In this document: positions 33,960 to 42,916 of the stretch, piece after piece
Numbering within the stretch: the stretch's first letter is position 1
Layout: every line of letters starts with the position of its first letter
NCBI GenBank assembly: GCA_025354985.1
Contig: JANXLU010000053.1
Coordinates: 100,591-164,590, forward strand
Reading direction: 5' to 3'
DNA: 64,000 bases
Origin: Chloroflexota bacterium
GTDB taxonomy: Bacteria > Chloroflexota > Anaerolineae > J036 > Brachytrichaceae
Made by a program: the position numbers and the translations under genes
The notes under the pieces: model-generated
What the model saw: the letters and a program-made list of their open reading frames with translations, nothing else
Told to the model about the DNA's origin: nothing
Database searches by the model: none

Positions 33960-33986
33960 CCGTAACGGCACTAATCGCCGTCACGG
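33960..33986 (-). other. 10-bp stem-loop in the transporter leader
   Basis: Read leftward, CCGTGACGGC pairs with GCCGTTACGG around a 7-nt loop. The fifth pair is G-U on this strand but would be A-C on the other, which favours a leftward RNA. It lies between the two terminators of the leader. Confidence 0.6.
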
Positions 33987-34030
33987 AATCGTAACTTGTG
34001 AGGCAAGATTTTAGCATGCGTATTTCGCAG

Positions 34031-34065
34031 AAAAAGCAAAACGGCGGGAGTGTTAGTCCCGCCGT
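34031..34065 (-). terminator. Intrinsic terminator after the 17-codon ORF
   Basis: Stem ACGGCGGGA/TCCCGCCGT (34041-34049 with 34057-34065), 7-nt loop. Read leftward it is followed by TTTGCTTTTT. It ends 19 nt downstream of the small ORF stop at 34085. Confidence 0.75.
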
Positions 34066-34071
34066 CTTGCT

Positions 34072-34119
34072 GCGCCGTTGCAATCTACAGATTATTAATC
34101 TGGAGGGGTGCAACGGCGC
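34072..34119 (-). other. Leader stem-loop alternative to the terminator
   Basis: Outer 11-bp arms GCGCCGTTGCA (34072-34082) and TGCAACGGCGC (34109-34119), with an inner CAGATT-att-AATCTG hairpin (34088-34102). One arm lies within the small ORF. The other arm contains AACGGCG, complementary to CGCCGTT in the terminator at 34031-34065, so mutually exclusive folds are possible. Confidence 0.55.
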
Positions 34120-34138
34120 TTTGAATCGTACTACTCAT
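34085..34138 (-). CDS. Putative 17-residue leader peptide
   Basis: ATG at 34138, stop TAG at 34085-34087, translation MSSTIQSAVAPLQINNL. AGGAGGTGG (34156-34148) is the strongest Shine-Dalgarno sequence in the window and stands 9-12 nt upstream. The ORF overlaps a stem-loop and is followed by two intrinsic terminators and then the ArsB/NhaD-type gene. It has no run of a single amino acid, so a classical starvation attenuator is not obvious. It may be a regulatory uORF or a genuine small peptide. No homology can be judged at this length. Confidence 0.45.
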   Translation of the reverse strand: MSSTIQSAVAPLQINNL

Positions 34139-34275
34139 AAGTTGCTACCACCTCCTGTATAAAAGATAGCGATATTAAATTGTTTATGTTGATTGCGTTT
34201 CCATCAACTTCAAGGAGTGTATCACATGTTTGGGTGCGTGGACAATAGTTGACGGATTTACAATGTGTTCGACGC

Positions 34276-35310
34276 GTGCCAGAAGACAACGATCAGGTAA
34301 CCCAGCGCAAGGCGGATCATATTCGCATCAATCTTGAGAACGACGTGCAATCGCGCGCGCGCACGGGATTGGAACGATATCGCTTTGTCCATGAGGCACT
34401 GCCGGACTTGGACATGGCACGGATTGATACGAGCGTCACGCTATTTGGCAAGGTGCTTGCAGCCCCGATCTTGATATCGTCGATGACCGGCGGCACCGAG
34501 CAGGCTCAAAAGATCAATCGTAATCTCGCCGCCGCCGCCCAACACATGCGGCTGCCGATGGGCCTTGGCAGTATGCGCGCGGCAATTGTGCGGCCGGATT
34601 CCATTGCGTCGTTTCATGTGCGTGACGTGGCACCCACCGCCATGATTTTTGCAAATGTAGGCGCGGTGCAGTTGAACTACGGCATCACTCCCGACGATTG
34701 CCGTAGGTTGGTTGATCTGGTTGAGGCAGAAGCCCTTATCCTGCACTTGAATCCGCTGCAGGAGGCCACACAGCCCGAAGGTGACACAAATTGGGTGGGA
34801 TTGGCAGGACGGATTGCAGTTGTGGTACGCCAGGTGGGCGTTCCGGTAATCGTCAAGGAAGTAGGTTGGGGTATTTCAGAGCGGGCGGCCCGCACTTTGG
34901 TCGAAGCAGGTGTGGCCGCGATCGATGTCGCTGGTGCGGGTGGGACAAGCTGGAGTCAGGTCGAGATGTATCGGGCTGAATCGGACAAACAACGGCGCAT
35001 AGCCCAGGCGTTCGACGATTGGGGCATTCCCACCGCGGAGGCCATTACGGGGGTGCGACGATCGGCTCCGGGCTTGCCCGTCTTTGCCAGCGGAGGCATC
35101 GTCAATGGGGTGGAAGGCGCCAAGTGTCTGGCACTCGGCGCAACTTTGTTTGGCATGGCGCGACCGCTATTGCGTGCGGCCACCCAATCGGTTGAAGCAG
35201 TGCTGGCGGAGTTGGAGATTGCCGTTGGTCAGTTGCGCGTGGCGATGCTGTGCACGGGGTCCGCAAATTTAGAGGCCATGAGCCATGCCGAGCTTGTGCG
35301 AATTGCGTAA
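34276..35310 (+). CDS. fni: Type II isopentenyl-diphosphate delta-isomerase
   Basis: 344 residues from GTG at 34276; a TTG at 34249 is the alternative. FMN-dependent enzyme converting IPP to DMAPP in isoprenoid synthesis. Motifs: RKADHIRIN at the N-terminus, [18 protein letters not shown] (FMN and substrate), [46 protein letters not shown] and [26 protein letters not shown] at 34259-34264 lies 11 nt before the GTG, which supports the shorter start because the TTG is upstream of that box. Monocistronic. Confidence 0.94.
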   Translation: MPEDNDQVTQRKADHIRINLENDVQSRARTGLERYRFVHEALPDLDMARIDTSVTLFGKVLAAPILISSMTGGTEQAQKINRNLAAAAQHMRLPMGLGSMRAAIVRPDSIASFHVRDVAPTAMIFANVGAVQLNYGITPDDCRRLVDLVEAEALILHLNPLQEATQPEGDTNWVGLAGRIAVVVRQVGVPVIVKEVGWGISERAARTLVEAGVAAIDVAGAGGTSWSQVEMYRAESDKQRRIAQAFDDWGIPTAEAITGVRRSAPGLPVFASGGIVNGVEGAKCLALGATLFGMARPLLRAATQSVEAVLAELEIAVGQLRVAMLCTGSANLEAMSHAELVRIA

Positions 35311-35375
35311 TTCGCACATGTGCCCGGCAGGTTGTTTTGTCGCGGTAACGACCGATTGGGCGGCCGAACAGAATG

Positions 35376-37379
35376 TTAGTGCTTAGCCGGAACCGCTTCC
35401 TTGTGGTCGCCAGCGTGGTGCGGGTTGTGGGTGTCGGTTGCGCCAAAGTCGTCGGTTTCATTTTCCGGCGCGTTCTCCACGTCTTCTCGGTGAATGGGAT
35501 AGGACACATCGGTGACAATGACACCGTCCATGGACTGGAGTTTTAGTTTGATGCCAATGCTGGTGTTGGCGTGGAGTGCTTGTGCCACCCAAGAATCCAT
35601 GATTATCTGGCCCATGACCACATGAATGAGTGAATCAGGATTTTCCATCTGCACCGAGCTGACGTAGTTCGCGCACACAGTGGAAAGGTTGCGGTAGGGG
35701 GCTGGAACAATTGTCAGCTCGTGGGCACAATCGCCCATGCGTTGACTCCATTTCGCCAAGATTTTTTCCGCCTTGGTCGGGTCCACATTAAAGTGGACTG
35801 CGCGCCACGGATGACCAAGCGACATGGCAAACTCCACCATGTCCACCGTGCCCATGTGCACATCGTCAATCAGAACAATTACCTGCATCCCGCGTGCGAT
35901 CGGGTGCACGACCCGCTTGCCGGTGCTTAGTGCGCGCGCCACACCCTGGTAATGATGGTGTATGCGCAGGAACACCCATACGAGCAGCGGAATCAAAATT
36001 ACGGTCAGCCATGCGCCGCTGGCAAACTTGGTTGCTGCGAAGATCAACATGACCACCACGGAAACAGTGCCGCCGATTGCGTTAATGACCAACTTCCACG
36101 TCCACCCCGGTGCATGGTGAAGCGTGCCGTGTTTGCTGGGTGCGAACTCACCCGGCTTCAATTTTCGGCTGCGCCACCAGTGCAACACCATGCCCCACTG
36201 ACTCAGGCTGAAGCTCAAAAACACACCGATTGCGTAAAGCGGAATCAGGGCGGTTGTGCTGGCGTTAAACCCAATAATCAACACCGCGGCCGCCAGCGCC
36301 AGCACGATCACCCCCCAGCTAAACACCAACCGGCTGCCGCGCGCGGCAAGCTGTCGGGGTAGAAAGCCATCTTTTGCCTGAAGGGCTGCAAGCCGGGGAA
36401 AGTCTGCAAAGGACGTGTTTGCGGCCAGAATCAGGATCAGAGTGGTGGCGGCGATCAATATCGGAACGAATGGCCCGAGGATCAAATCACCCAATTGGAA
36501 GATAATCGTTTTGCTTTCGCTTGGGACGGCGCCCACCTGGCGCGCCAGAAATGATGTTCCGATAAACATCACACCCAGCAGCGCAGCCATGACCAGCATG
36601 GTGTTGCTGGCGTTTCTGCTCTTGGGTTCCTTGAAGGCTTGAATGCCGTTGCTGATCGCTTCCACACCCGTAACTGCGGCGCATCCGGAACTAAAGGCAC
36701 GCAGGATCAAAAACAGACCAAGATTTTCCGCCTGGGTCTGGACGAGCTCGACACCCTGCACGGTTCCAAGTGTGCCGGTTGCCCACCGAACCATCCCAAC
36801 AAACAAGGTCAGCATCATGACCACGACGAAGAAATAGGTGGGGACGGCGAAGAAGGCGCCGCTCTCCTTGACGCCACGCAGATTCATGTATGCCATAAAG
36901 GCGATGGCAATCAGGCACATTCCCACGCGGAACGGATAAAGCACCGGAATCAAGGACGCCACTTGCTCCATACCGCTTGCCACGCTAACGGATACGGTCA
37001 AAATATAGTCGATCAATAGCGCCGCACCCGCAACTTGAGCCGCCAAATCACCAAAGTTGTCGCGGGCCACGATATATGCGCCGCCACCAGATGGATAGGC
37101 AAAAATGGTTTGCCGATATGAGATGGTGAGGATCACCAAAAGGGCAACAATCGCGGCGGATATCGGGATTGACAAACCGTAAATGGAATCGGACGCCGCC
37201 TTTGTGGCAGTGGCCGCTGCGGCGGCCGCCAGAACAATCAGAATTTCCTGGGTGGCGTAGGCAACGGAACTAAGGTTGTCGCTGGCGAAGACCGCCAATC
37301 CAACCTTGTTGCTGATAGCCTGATGCACGGCGTCTTCACTACGCAGGGGTTTTCCGATCAATACGCGTTCTAGGTTCAT
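35376..37379 (-). CDS. APC-superfamily permease, KimA/YdaO-like
   Basis: 667 residues from ATG 37379; 13 upstream in-frame residues are not family-like. Twelve membrane segments over about 1-440 with the KimA-type opening NKVGLAVFASDNLSSVAYATQEILIVL and TISYRQTIFAYPSGGGAYIVARDNFG. The C-terminal 220 residues are hydrophilic (VHPIARGMQVIVLIDDVHMGT) with an acidic, His-containing tail. KimA is a proton-coupled high-affinity potassium importer gated by c-di-AMP. Amino-acid transport by close relatives cannot be excluded. Monocistronic, with about 130 bp to purB on the same strand. Confidence 0.82.
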   Translation of the reverse strand: MNLERVLIGKPLRSEDAVHQAISNKVGLAVFASDNLSSVAYATQEILIVLAAAAAATATKAASDSIYGLSIPISAAIVALLVILTISYRQTIFAYPSGGGAYIVARDNFGDLAAQVAGAALLIDYILTVSVSVASGMEQVASLIPVLYPFRVGMCLIAIAFMAYMNLRGVKESGAFFAVPTYFFVVVMMLTLFVGMVRWATGTLGTVQGVELVQTQAENLGLFLILRAFSSGCAAVTGVEAISNGIQAFKEPKSRNASNTMLVMAALLGVMFIGTSFLARQVGAVPSESKTIIFQLGDLILGPFVPILIAATTLILILAANTSFADFPRLAALQAKDGFLPRQLAARGSRLVFSWGVIVLALAAAVLIIGFNASTTALIPLYAIGVFLSFSLSQWGMVLHWWRSRKLKPGEFAPSKHGTLHHAPGWTWKLVINAIGGTVSVVVMLIFAATKFASGAWLTVILIPLLVWVFLRIHHHYQGVARALSTGKRVVHPIARGMQVIVLIDDVHMGTVDMVEFAMSLGHPWRAVHFNVDPTKAEKILAKWSQRMGDCAHELTIVPAPYRNLSTVCANYVSSVQMENPDSLIHVVMGQIIMDSWVAQALHANTSIGIKLKLQSMDGVIVTDVSYPIHREDVENAPENETDDFGATDTHNPHHAGDHKEAVPAKH

Positions 37380-37511
37380 GGTGCTACTCGGTGTTCTTCT
37401 GAGGATTGCAGGACGCATGCGTGAGCATGATCAAACACAATTTCTCAGGCGTGGGTGGGAATATAGTGCCGTTTTAACACTTACTATCGATTCTGATTGT
37501 ACCATTTTGGT

Positions 37512-38921
37512 TTAGTTATTTTTCGCAACCACAACATTTCTTGCGCGCGTGGCCATTGCCAATGCGCGTTCAGGTGCATCGCCAACGTAGGATCCTGCAT
37601 CCATCAAGTTATGAACGTCCGCAGCCGAAAAATGATGGAGTATGCGCGGGTCACTGGCTAGGGCCGTGAGCAGGGGATTGGGGTTGCCAGAGTTGATTGC
37701 GCGCCAGGCATCCATGCTGTGCTCGCGAATGACCTCGTGCATGTTTTGTCGGTTGGCGCCAGCGCGTGCCAACCCCATGAGCAAGCGTTCCGTGGCTGCA
37801 AAGGGTCCATATGTCTGCATGTTGCGGGCAATTTGCGGCTCATTGATGCGAAGACCAACGACGATCCGAGTCGCCCGGGTAATGATTTCATCCGCACATA
37901 AAAAAGCTTCTGGAAGAACAATTCGACGGTTTGCACTATCGTCGAGCGTGCGCTCAAGCAACGAGTGTGCGGCGTTGTCCCACATGATTCTTGGAAGCGC
38001 GGCCATGTGCCGGGCGAGTGAGTCAATGGCCTCGCTGTGGATCGGATTACGCTTGAATGGCATGGCGCTGCTCCCCACCTGCTTTGCGCCAAACGGCTCC
38101 GCCCATTCGCCGATGGGCGGGCTCTGCAGCATGCGAACATCGAACGCAAATTTATACAGGGTTTGGGCAACCGCAGCCAGCGCAATTACCACATGCCAAT
38201 CCTGCTTGCGGGGATAGGTTTGGGTGGCAACCTCGTAGACCGGAAGGTTCAACCGATCAAGGATCCGTTGCTCCATGCCGGATGCACCGGCCACAAGTTC
38301 TCGGTAGCTTGCGCTCGTGCCTACGGCGCCTTTAAAGCCCTTGCCCTTGACAGAATTGAGCACGCGGCGAATGCCTTGAAGGTCGTCAACGGCATCTTGA
38401 AGATGCTGCGCCAGGCGATAACCCACCGTGGTGGGCTCAGCAGGCTGGAGGTGCGTGAACGCCATGCAAGCCAAATGGGCGTTAAGTGCGGTCTGATCGG
38501 CCAACGCCAGCACGAGCGCGGATAGCTTTTGCTCGATGATCGCCAACGCAGCACGCAAGCGCAAGGCATCGGCATTGTCCTCAATATCCATGCTGGTGGC
38601 GCCCAGATGAATAATTCCGCCCGCCGGGCCACACTGTTCGGCGTAGGCATGAACTTCCGCCATCAAGTCGTGGTGAATTTCAGACTCGATTTCGATCGCC
38701 CTCGTTATGGAGGCATCCGTCACCTCGGTGGCGTGAGCGCGAAGATCACGCACCTGCTCAACCGAAACCAAACCGAGTTCCTGTTGAGACTCGGCTAGTG
38801 CCAGCCAAACTTTCCGCCACGTAAGGCGCTTTGTCCGTTCACTCCATATTGAGCGCATGGGGTCACTGCCATAGCGCACGGTAAACGGTGATTGAAAGGT
38901 GTCATGTGGCGAACCTAGCAT
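37512..38921 (-). CDS. purB: Adenylosuccinate lyase
   Basis: 469 residues. It catalyses two fumarate-releasing steps of purine synthesis (SAICAR and adenylosuccinate cleavage). Fumarase/aspartase-superfamily signature SSAMPFKRNPIHSEAI, with THLQPAEPTTVGYR and GATSMDIEDNAD further upstream. The N-terminus FQSPFTVRYGSDPM is typical of PurB. The start overlaps the aminotransferase 3' end by 7 nt, so the two genes form one leftward unit. Confidence 0.95.
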   Translation of the reverse strand: MLGSPHDTFQSPFTVRYGSDPMRSIWSERTKRLTWRKVWLALAESQQELGLVSVEQVRDLRAHATEVTDASITRAIEIESEIHHDLMAEVHAYAEQCGPAGGIIHLGATSMDIEDNADALRLRAALAIIEQKLSALVLALADQTALNAHLACMAFTHLQPAEPTTVGYRLAQHLQDAVDDLQGIRRVLNSVKGKGFKGAVGTSASYRELVAGASGMEQRILDRLNLPVYEVATQTYPRKQDWHVVIALAAVAQTLYKFAFDVRMLQSPPIGEWAEPFGAKQVGSSAMPFKRNPIHSEAIDSLARHMAALPRIMWDNAAHSLLERTLDDSANRRIVLPEAFLCADEIITRATRIVVGLRINEPQIARNMQTYGPFAATERLLMGLARAGANRQNMHEVIREHSMDAWRAINSGNPNPLLTALASDPRILHHFSAADVHNLMDAGSYVGDAPERALAMATRARNVVVAKNN

Positions 38922-40102
38922 CGCGCGCGGATCTCCCCGGCAATTATCCGAATCCCCTCGGCGAGGCTATCCTCAGCGGCGTAACTAAATGCGAGGCGGA
39001 TATTGTTCTTGCCTGATCCATCAAAGAAACAAGCGTTGCCAGGCAAATAGTCCACGCCACGCGCCCGCACGGAGGCGATCATTTCGGTGACGTCAATGTT
39101 GGGCGGCAGGGTCAGCCATACAAAGAAGCCTCCCTTCGGTTTGGTCCAGCCGACGTCGGCGGGCATGAATTCGGTCAATGCGTCCTGCATAAGCTCGCAT
39201 CGCCGCTTATAGATCTCTCTCAGCCGCGCGATATTGGCATCCAAATCGGCGCCATCCGGGCCACAGTATTCCAGCCCGGTGTGGAGACTATAGGGTGATG
39301 CGCCACCTTCGGTTTTTAGCGCTGAAATTCTGGCGATGAGATCCGGATGCGCCACCATCCAACCCAGCCGCAGACCGGGCGCCAATATCTTGGAAAATGT
39401 GCCGGTGTAAAACGTGCGGACGCCGTTGTCAAGCACATACAGCGGGGGCAAGCGCTCCTCTGTAAAGCGGAGATCATGGTATGCGTCATCTTCCAGGATG
39501 GCGAAGTCGAACTCGTGCGCCAGCTCGACAATGCGCTGGCGTCGGGCCAATGTGGTGGTCACCCCGGTCGGGTTTTGAAAGGTTGGGATGACATAAAACA
39601 ACTTCGGCTTTTTACCTGCCGTCCGCAGGCGAATCAGGCTGGCCTCGAGCTGATCCACCCGTACGCCGTCATCATCGAGCGGTACCGGCTCGATTTCCAC
39701 GCCAAGGTTGCGCATCATGCGGGCCGTGCCCAGAAAAGTTGGCGCTTCACTTAACACGACGTCACCCGGGTCCAGCATCAGTTCACAAATGTTTGCAATG
39801 GCTTGCGATGAACCGGCCGTAATCATCAGGTTTTCGCGGGTGCACATGATTTTTTGGTCACGAGCGAGTTTTTTGATCAATACGTTCGCCAGACCAGGGT
39901 CGCCACCATATTGCAGCGCCCATTCGCCATGGGTCTTTAGGGCGCGGGCGGATGCACCCGCAATGGCTTCATTTGGCAGGCATTCGGGTGCGGGAAAACC
40001 ATAAATGAACGATATGGACTCATTGGGCGCCCATCCGGCGCCCGTCCGGATTGCCTTGGCGCGTGCGCTGACGCTCGGTGAAAGGATGGAAGGTGCTTGC
40101 AT
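38915..40102 (-). CDS. PLP-dependent aminotransferase (MocR/2-aminoadipate type, class I/II)
   Basis: 395 residues. Fold-type I aminotransferase: ITAGSSQAIANICELMLDPGDVVLSEAPTF, FQNPTGVTTTLARRQRIVELA, ILEDDAYHDLRF and the PLP-lysine motif YTGTFSKILAPGLRLGW. Closest family types are LysN/2-aminoadipate, kynurenine or alanine-glyoxylate aminotransferases; no MocR DNA-binding domain is present. GATAAT at 40110-40115 stands 7 nt before the ATG on its strand, again leaderless-like. Overlaps purB by 7 nt. Confidence 0.9.
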   Translation of the reverse strand: MQAPSILSPSVSARAKAIRTGAGWAPNESISFIYGFPAPECLPNEAIAGASARALKTHGEWALQYGGDPGLANVLIKKLARDQKIMCTRENLMITAGSSQAIANICELMLDPGDVVLSEAPTFLGTARMMRNLGVEIEPVPLDDDGVRVDQLEASLIRLRTAGKKPKLFYVIPTFQNPTGVTTTLARRQRIVELAHEFDFAILEDDAYHDLRFTEERLPPLYVLDNGVRTFYTGTFSKILAPGLRLGWMVAHPDLIARISALKTEGGASPYSLHTGLEYCGPDGADLDANIARLREIYKRRCELMQDALTEFMPADVGWTKPKGGFFVWLTLPPNIDVTEMIASVRARGVDYLPGNACFFDGSGKNNIRLAFSYAAEDSLAEGIRIIAGEIRARC

Positions 40103-40109
40103 GCGGGCA

Positions 40110-40115
40110 ATTATC
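40110..40115 (-). promoter_or_regulatory. -10 box of the aminotransferase-purB unit, leaderless type
   Basis: GATAAT read leftward, then 7 nt, then the ATG at 40102. Confidence 0.5.
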
Positions 40116-40222
40116 TGTCCGATTGGCGCTGTTCCGATAACGCAACGTTGCGCGGTTCCGCGATGATTGGTGCAAGCAAGTCAGGGCATCTGGTATTTAA
40201 TCAGTTGCAGTCGGCGGAACAA

Positions 40223-41350
40223 TCATGCGGGTTGTCCCACGTAACGGTCTTCCCACTTAGCCGCAAACGCTGTAAATCTACCCTCATTGACCGAAGCCCG
40301 GATTTGCCGCATTAAGGTGAGCAAAAAGTGCAAATTATGGATGCTCATGAGCATCATTCCGAGCGTTTCTTCTACGTGGAGCAAATGCCGAATATAGGCC
40401 CGGGTATGGGTACTACAAGCCGGACAGGTGCAGGAAGGGTCTATTGGGCGCTCGTCTTCTTCAAACACTTTATTTCGCATGTTGATGCGACCGTCCGCGG
40501 TAAACGCGGCGCCATGGCGGGCAAGCCGGGTGGGCAGAACGCAGTCAAACATATCCACCCCTCGCGCCACGCCGTGTAGCAAATCCAATGGGTCGCCGAC
40601 ACCCATGAGGTAGCGCGGTTTGTCGATTGGGAGCAATTGATCCATCCAAGACACGGCACGATCCGTGTCCGGCTTGTTCTCGCCAACTGCCAGTCCTCCT
40701 ATGGCATAGCCGGGAAAGTTTAGCCCTGTCATGAATTGCGCGCTCTCGGTGCGCAGGTCCTCGTAAATTCCACCCTGAACGATGCCAAACAGCGAGGGCG
40801 TATGCGGATAGGTATTGGACGAAGGTCCATGAGCGCATAATCGTTCGTGCTCATCGCGCGACCGCACCGCCCAGGGGTGGGTTCGTCGCAGTGAGTCCTT
40901 TACGTATGCGTGATCGCCGGATGGCGGGCATTCGTCAAAGCACATGATGACATCGGCGCCCAGGTTGTGCTGAATTTGAATTGAGCGTTCGGGTGTGAAG
41001 CGGTGCTTGCTGCCGTCGCGATGGCTGCGAAAGGTAACGCCGTCGTTATCCAGCTTGCGCATGCCACTCAGGCTGAAAACCTGAAACCCGCCACTGTCAG
41101 TCAGCATCGGGCCATCCCAGTTGATAAATCGGTGCAGACCGCCTTTGCGGAGGATCAGGTCATCGCTGGGGCGCAGGTAGAGGTGATAGGTGTTTGCAAG
41201 AATCATTTGCGCGCCCATCTCTCGCAAATCCCTGGGGAACACGCCCTTTACAGTCGCTTGTGTGCCCACGGGCATAAACATCGGAGTAAGGCAATCACCG
41301 TGCGCGGTGGTGAGCACACCGGCACGAGCCCGGCCATCGGTGTGCGTCAA
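40223..41350 (-). CDS. tgt: Queuine tRNA-ribosyltransferase
   Basis: 375 residues from TTG at 41350. It exchanges guanine-34 of GUN anticodon tRNAs for preQ1 in queuosine synthesis. Motifs: TPMFMPVGTQATVKG, NTYHLYLRP, LTDSGGFQVFSL (catalytic Asp), FGIVQGG, YAIGGLAVGE, RYLMGVG, DMFDCVLPTR (nucleophile Asp) and the zinc site CTCPACSTHTRAYIRH. Upstream in-frame codons read L-K-F-S-L and align with the MKFEL start of known Tgt, so the true start is probably CTG at 41362 or ATT at 41365. GATAAT (41377-41372) is 6 nt before that ATT. Confidence 0.95.
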   Translation of the reverse strand: MTHTDGRARAGVLTTAHGDCLTPMFMPVGTQATVKGVFPRDLREMGAQMILANTYHLYLRPSDDLILRKGGLHRFINWDGPMLTDSGGFQVFSLSGMRKLDNDGVTFRSHRDGSKHRFTPERSIQIQHNLGADVIMCFDECPPSGDHAYVKDSLRRTHPWAVRSRDEHERLCAHGPSSNTYPHTPSLFGIVQGGIYEDLRTESAQFMTGLNFPGYAIGGLAVGENKPDTDRAVSWMDQLLPIDKPRYLMGVGDPLDLLHGVARGVDMFDCVLPTRLARHGAAFTADGRINMRNKVFEEDERPIDPSCTCPACSTHTRAYIRHLLHVEETLGMMLMSIHNLHFLLTLMRQIRASVNEGRFTAFAAKWEDRYVGQPA

Positions 41351-41371
41351 CGAAAACTTCAGAATACCTAA

Positions 41372-41396
41372 ATTATCCCAAACGCTGCGGTATCAT
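41372..41396. promoter_or_regulatory. Compact divergent promoter pair (tgt / O-antigen-ligase-like)
   Basis: Leftward GATAAT at 41377-41372 and rightward TATCAT at 41391-41396 are 13 bp apart. Each is only 5-9 nt from the respective coding start, leaving about 40 bp for both promoters and implying nearly leaderless mRNAs both ways. Confidence 0.45.
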
Positions 41397-41404
41397 TTTT
41401 TGTG

Positions 41405-42916
41405 ATGCAATTTTTAAGGGTTGGTGACCGCAAGTCGCCCGTCATCAGGTTGATGGTTGTTGGGCTGGCGGTCGCTCTTGGTGTGGGTATTGCCCTCCTG
41501 CCCATACCTGTAATTGGCGCCGGACTTGCACTTGGGGTTGTCGCCATTGGCCTTGGTTGTGTGGTTCGTGAACCCGCCTTGGGCGTTGGGCTAACCATGG
41601 TCCTGGCTCCATTTGCGCCGCTGGAGAAGGAACTGCTTCAGCTACCCGTTGACAGCGGACAGATAATGCTGGCGGTTACGCTGGCCTGTTATATGGGTCG
41701 GAGTTTGCTGCGCCGCGATCCAGTAGAACTAGCGCGCGTGCGATACGACAAAGGTACGCTGGGGTTGCTTTGCCTATTTGTCGCGACTTCGTTGATTTCG
41801 TTTTTCCCAGCCGCCGATTTCAACGCTTGGTTTCGCGAGTGCCTAAAGTGGGTGGAGGTGACCGTTCTCTATTTGGTTGTGGCGAACTCGGACGGCCTGC
41901 GCCAAAGGCGTCTCATTATTGGTGGCGTGATCTTGAGTGCGGTTGTTCAGGGTGGGCTCGGGTTATATCAGTTTGTTTTTCGCGGCGGTGCGCCCGATCA
42001 CTTTGCCATAAGCGGCCGATTCTTTCGCGCCTTTGGCACATTCCAGCAGCCAAATCCGTTTGGTGGGTTTATGGGGATGGTTTGGCCAGTGGCTGCGGCC
42101 CTGGCCGTGACCGCATTTATCGGTCAATGGCCAGGGACCAAACGCCACGCCGGTAGACTCCCTGGTGTTGCACTCGGCATATGCGCCCTGCTGGTTGGCG
42201 CCGCCATGGTGGCATCCTGGTCCCGGGGTGCCTGGTTGGCCGCGGCGGTCGCCATCGCCGGCATGGCCATCGTCGTGTCACGCAGACCGGGGCGGGCCTT
42301 GGTTCTGCTGGGCGCCTTGGCCATCGCCGTGGTTAGTCTCAATGCCGTGGCGTTGCTGCCTGCATCGGTTAGTGACCGGTTGATTGGATTCACCTCGCAA
42401 TTTACAGGTGGCGATACCGATGTGCGTTATCTTGACTTGAACGGTGGTTCGTTTGCAACAATTGAACGATTGGCACACTGGCAGGCGGCCGAAGGGATGA
42501 TCACCGATCACCCCTGGTTTGGGGTTGGATTTGGTAACTATGAGATTGCCTATCCGTTGTATCGGACGCTATATTGGGTGAATGGGTTGGGTCACGCCCA
42601 CAACTATTACCTAAATATTTGGGCGGAAACCGGTGTCGTTGGCCTGGCAGCCTACTGTGCGTTTTGGTTCTATGTGATCGCGCGCACGGTGCGCGTGGCG
42701 GTTGGCAATGGTGCCCGGCGGATCAGGGACACAAATTGGATTGTCTTGGGAATATTGGGTGCATGGTTGCACCTTGCCGCACATAATATCGTTGACAATC
42801 TGTATGTGGCAAATCTGTTTTTAGTGGTGGGCGTCTTTCTCGGATTGGTAGAGTCCTCAGCACTGGTCAAATTCAATGACAACGAGCAACATAACAACGG
42901 TAACCGTATTTCTTGA
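41405..42916 (+). CDS. O-antigen ligase (Wzy/WaaL)-like membrane protein
   Basis: 503 residues, 11-12 membrane segments, with a large extracytoplasmic loop before the signature HAHNYYLNIWAETGVVGLAAY (O-antigen ligase/polymerase core). Other supporting parts: FGTFQQPNPFGGFMGMVWP and a loop with DHPWFGVGFGNYEIAYP. Such enzymes ligate or polymerise surface glycans from lipid carriers. No glycosyltransferase genes are nearby. GTG at 41402 or ATG at 41405 can start it; TATCAT stands 8 nt before the ATG. The 3' end overlaps the next gene by 41 nt. Confidence 0.85.
   Translation: MQFLRVGDRKSPVIRLMVVGLAVALGVGIALLPIPVIGAGLALGVVAIGLGCVVREPALGVGLTMVLAPFAPLEKELLQLPVDSGQIMLAVTLACYMGRSLLRRDPVELARVRYDKGTLGLLCLFVATSLISFFPAADFNAWFRECLKWVEVTVLYLVVANSDGLRQRRLIIGGVILSAVVQGGLGLYQFVFRGGAPDHFAISGRFFRAFGTFQQPNPFGGFMGMVWPVAAALAVTAFIGQWPGTKRHAGRLPGVALGICALLVGAAMVASWSRGAWLAAAVAIAGMAIVVSRRPGRALVLLGALAIAVVSLNAVALLPASVSDRLIGFTSQFTGGDTDVRYLDLNGGSFATIERLAHWQAAEGMITDHPWFGVGFGNYEIAYPLYRTLYWVNGLGHAHNYYLNIWAETGVVGLAAYCAFWFYVIARTVRVAVGNGARRIRDTNWIVLGILGAWLHLAAHNIVDNLYVANLFLVVGVFLGLVESSALVKFNDNEQHNNGNRIS

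Noticed and set aside
33899..34161. A known Na+ or Mn2+ riboswitch class in the transporter leader
   Set aside because: I could not match conserved core sequences; it is kept only as an unclassified structured leader.
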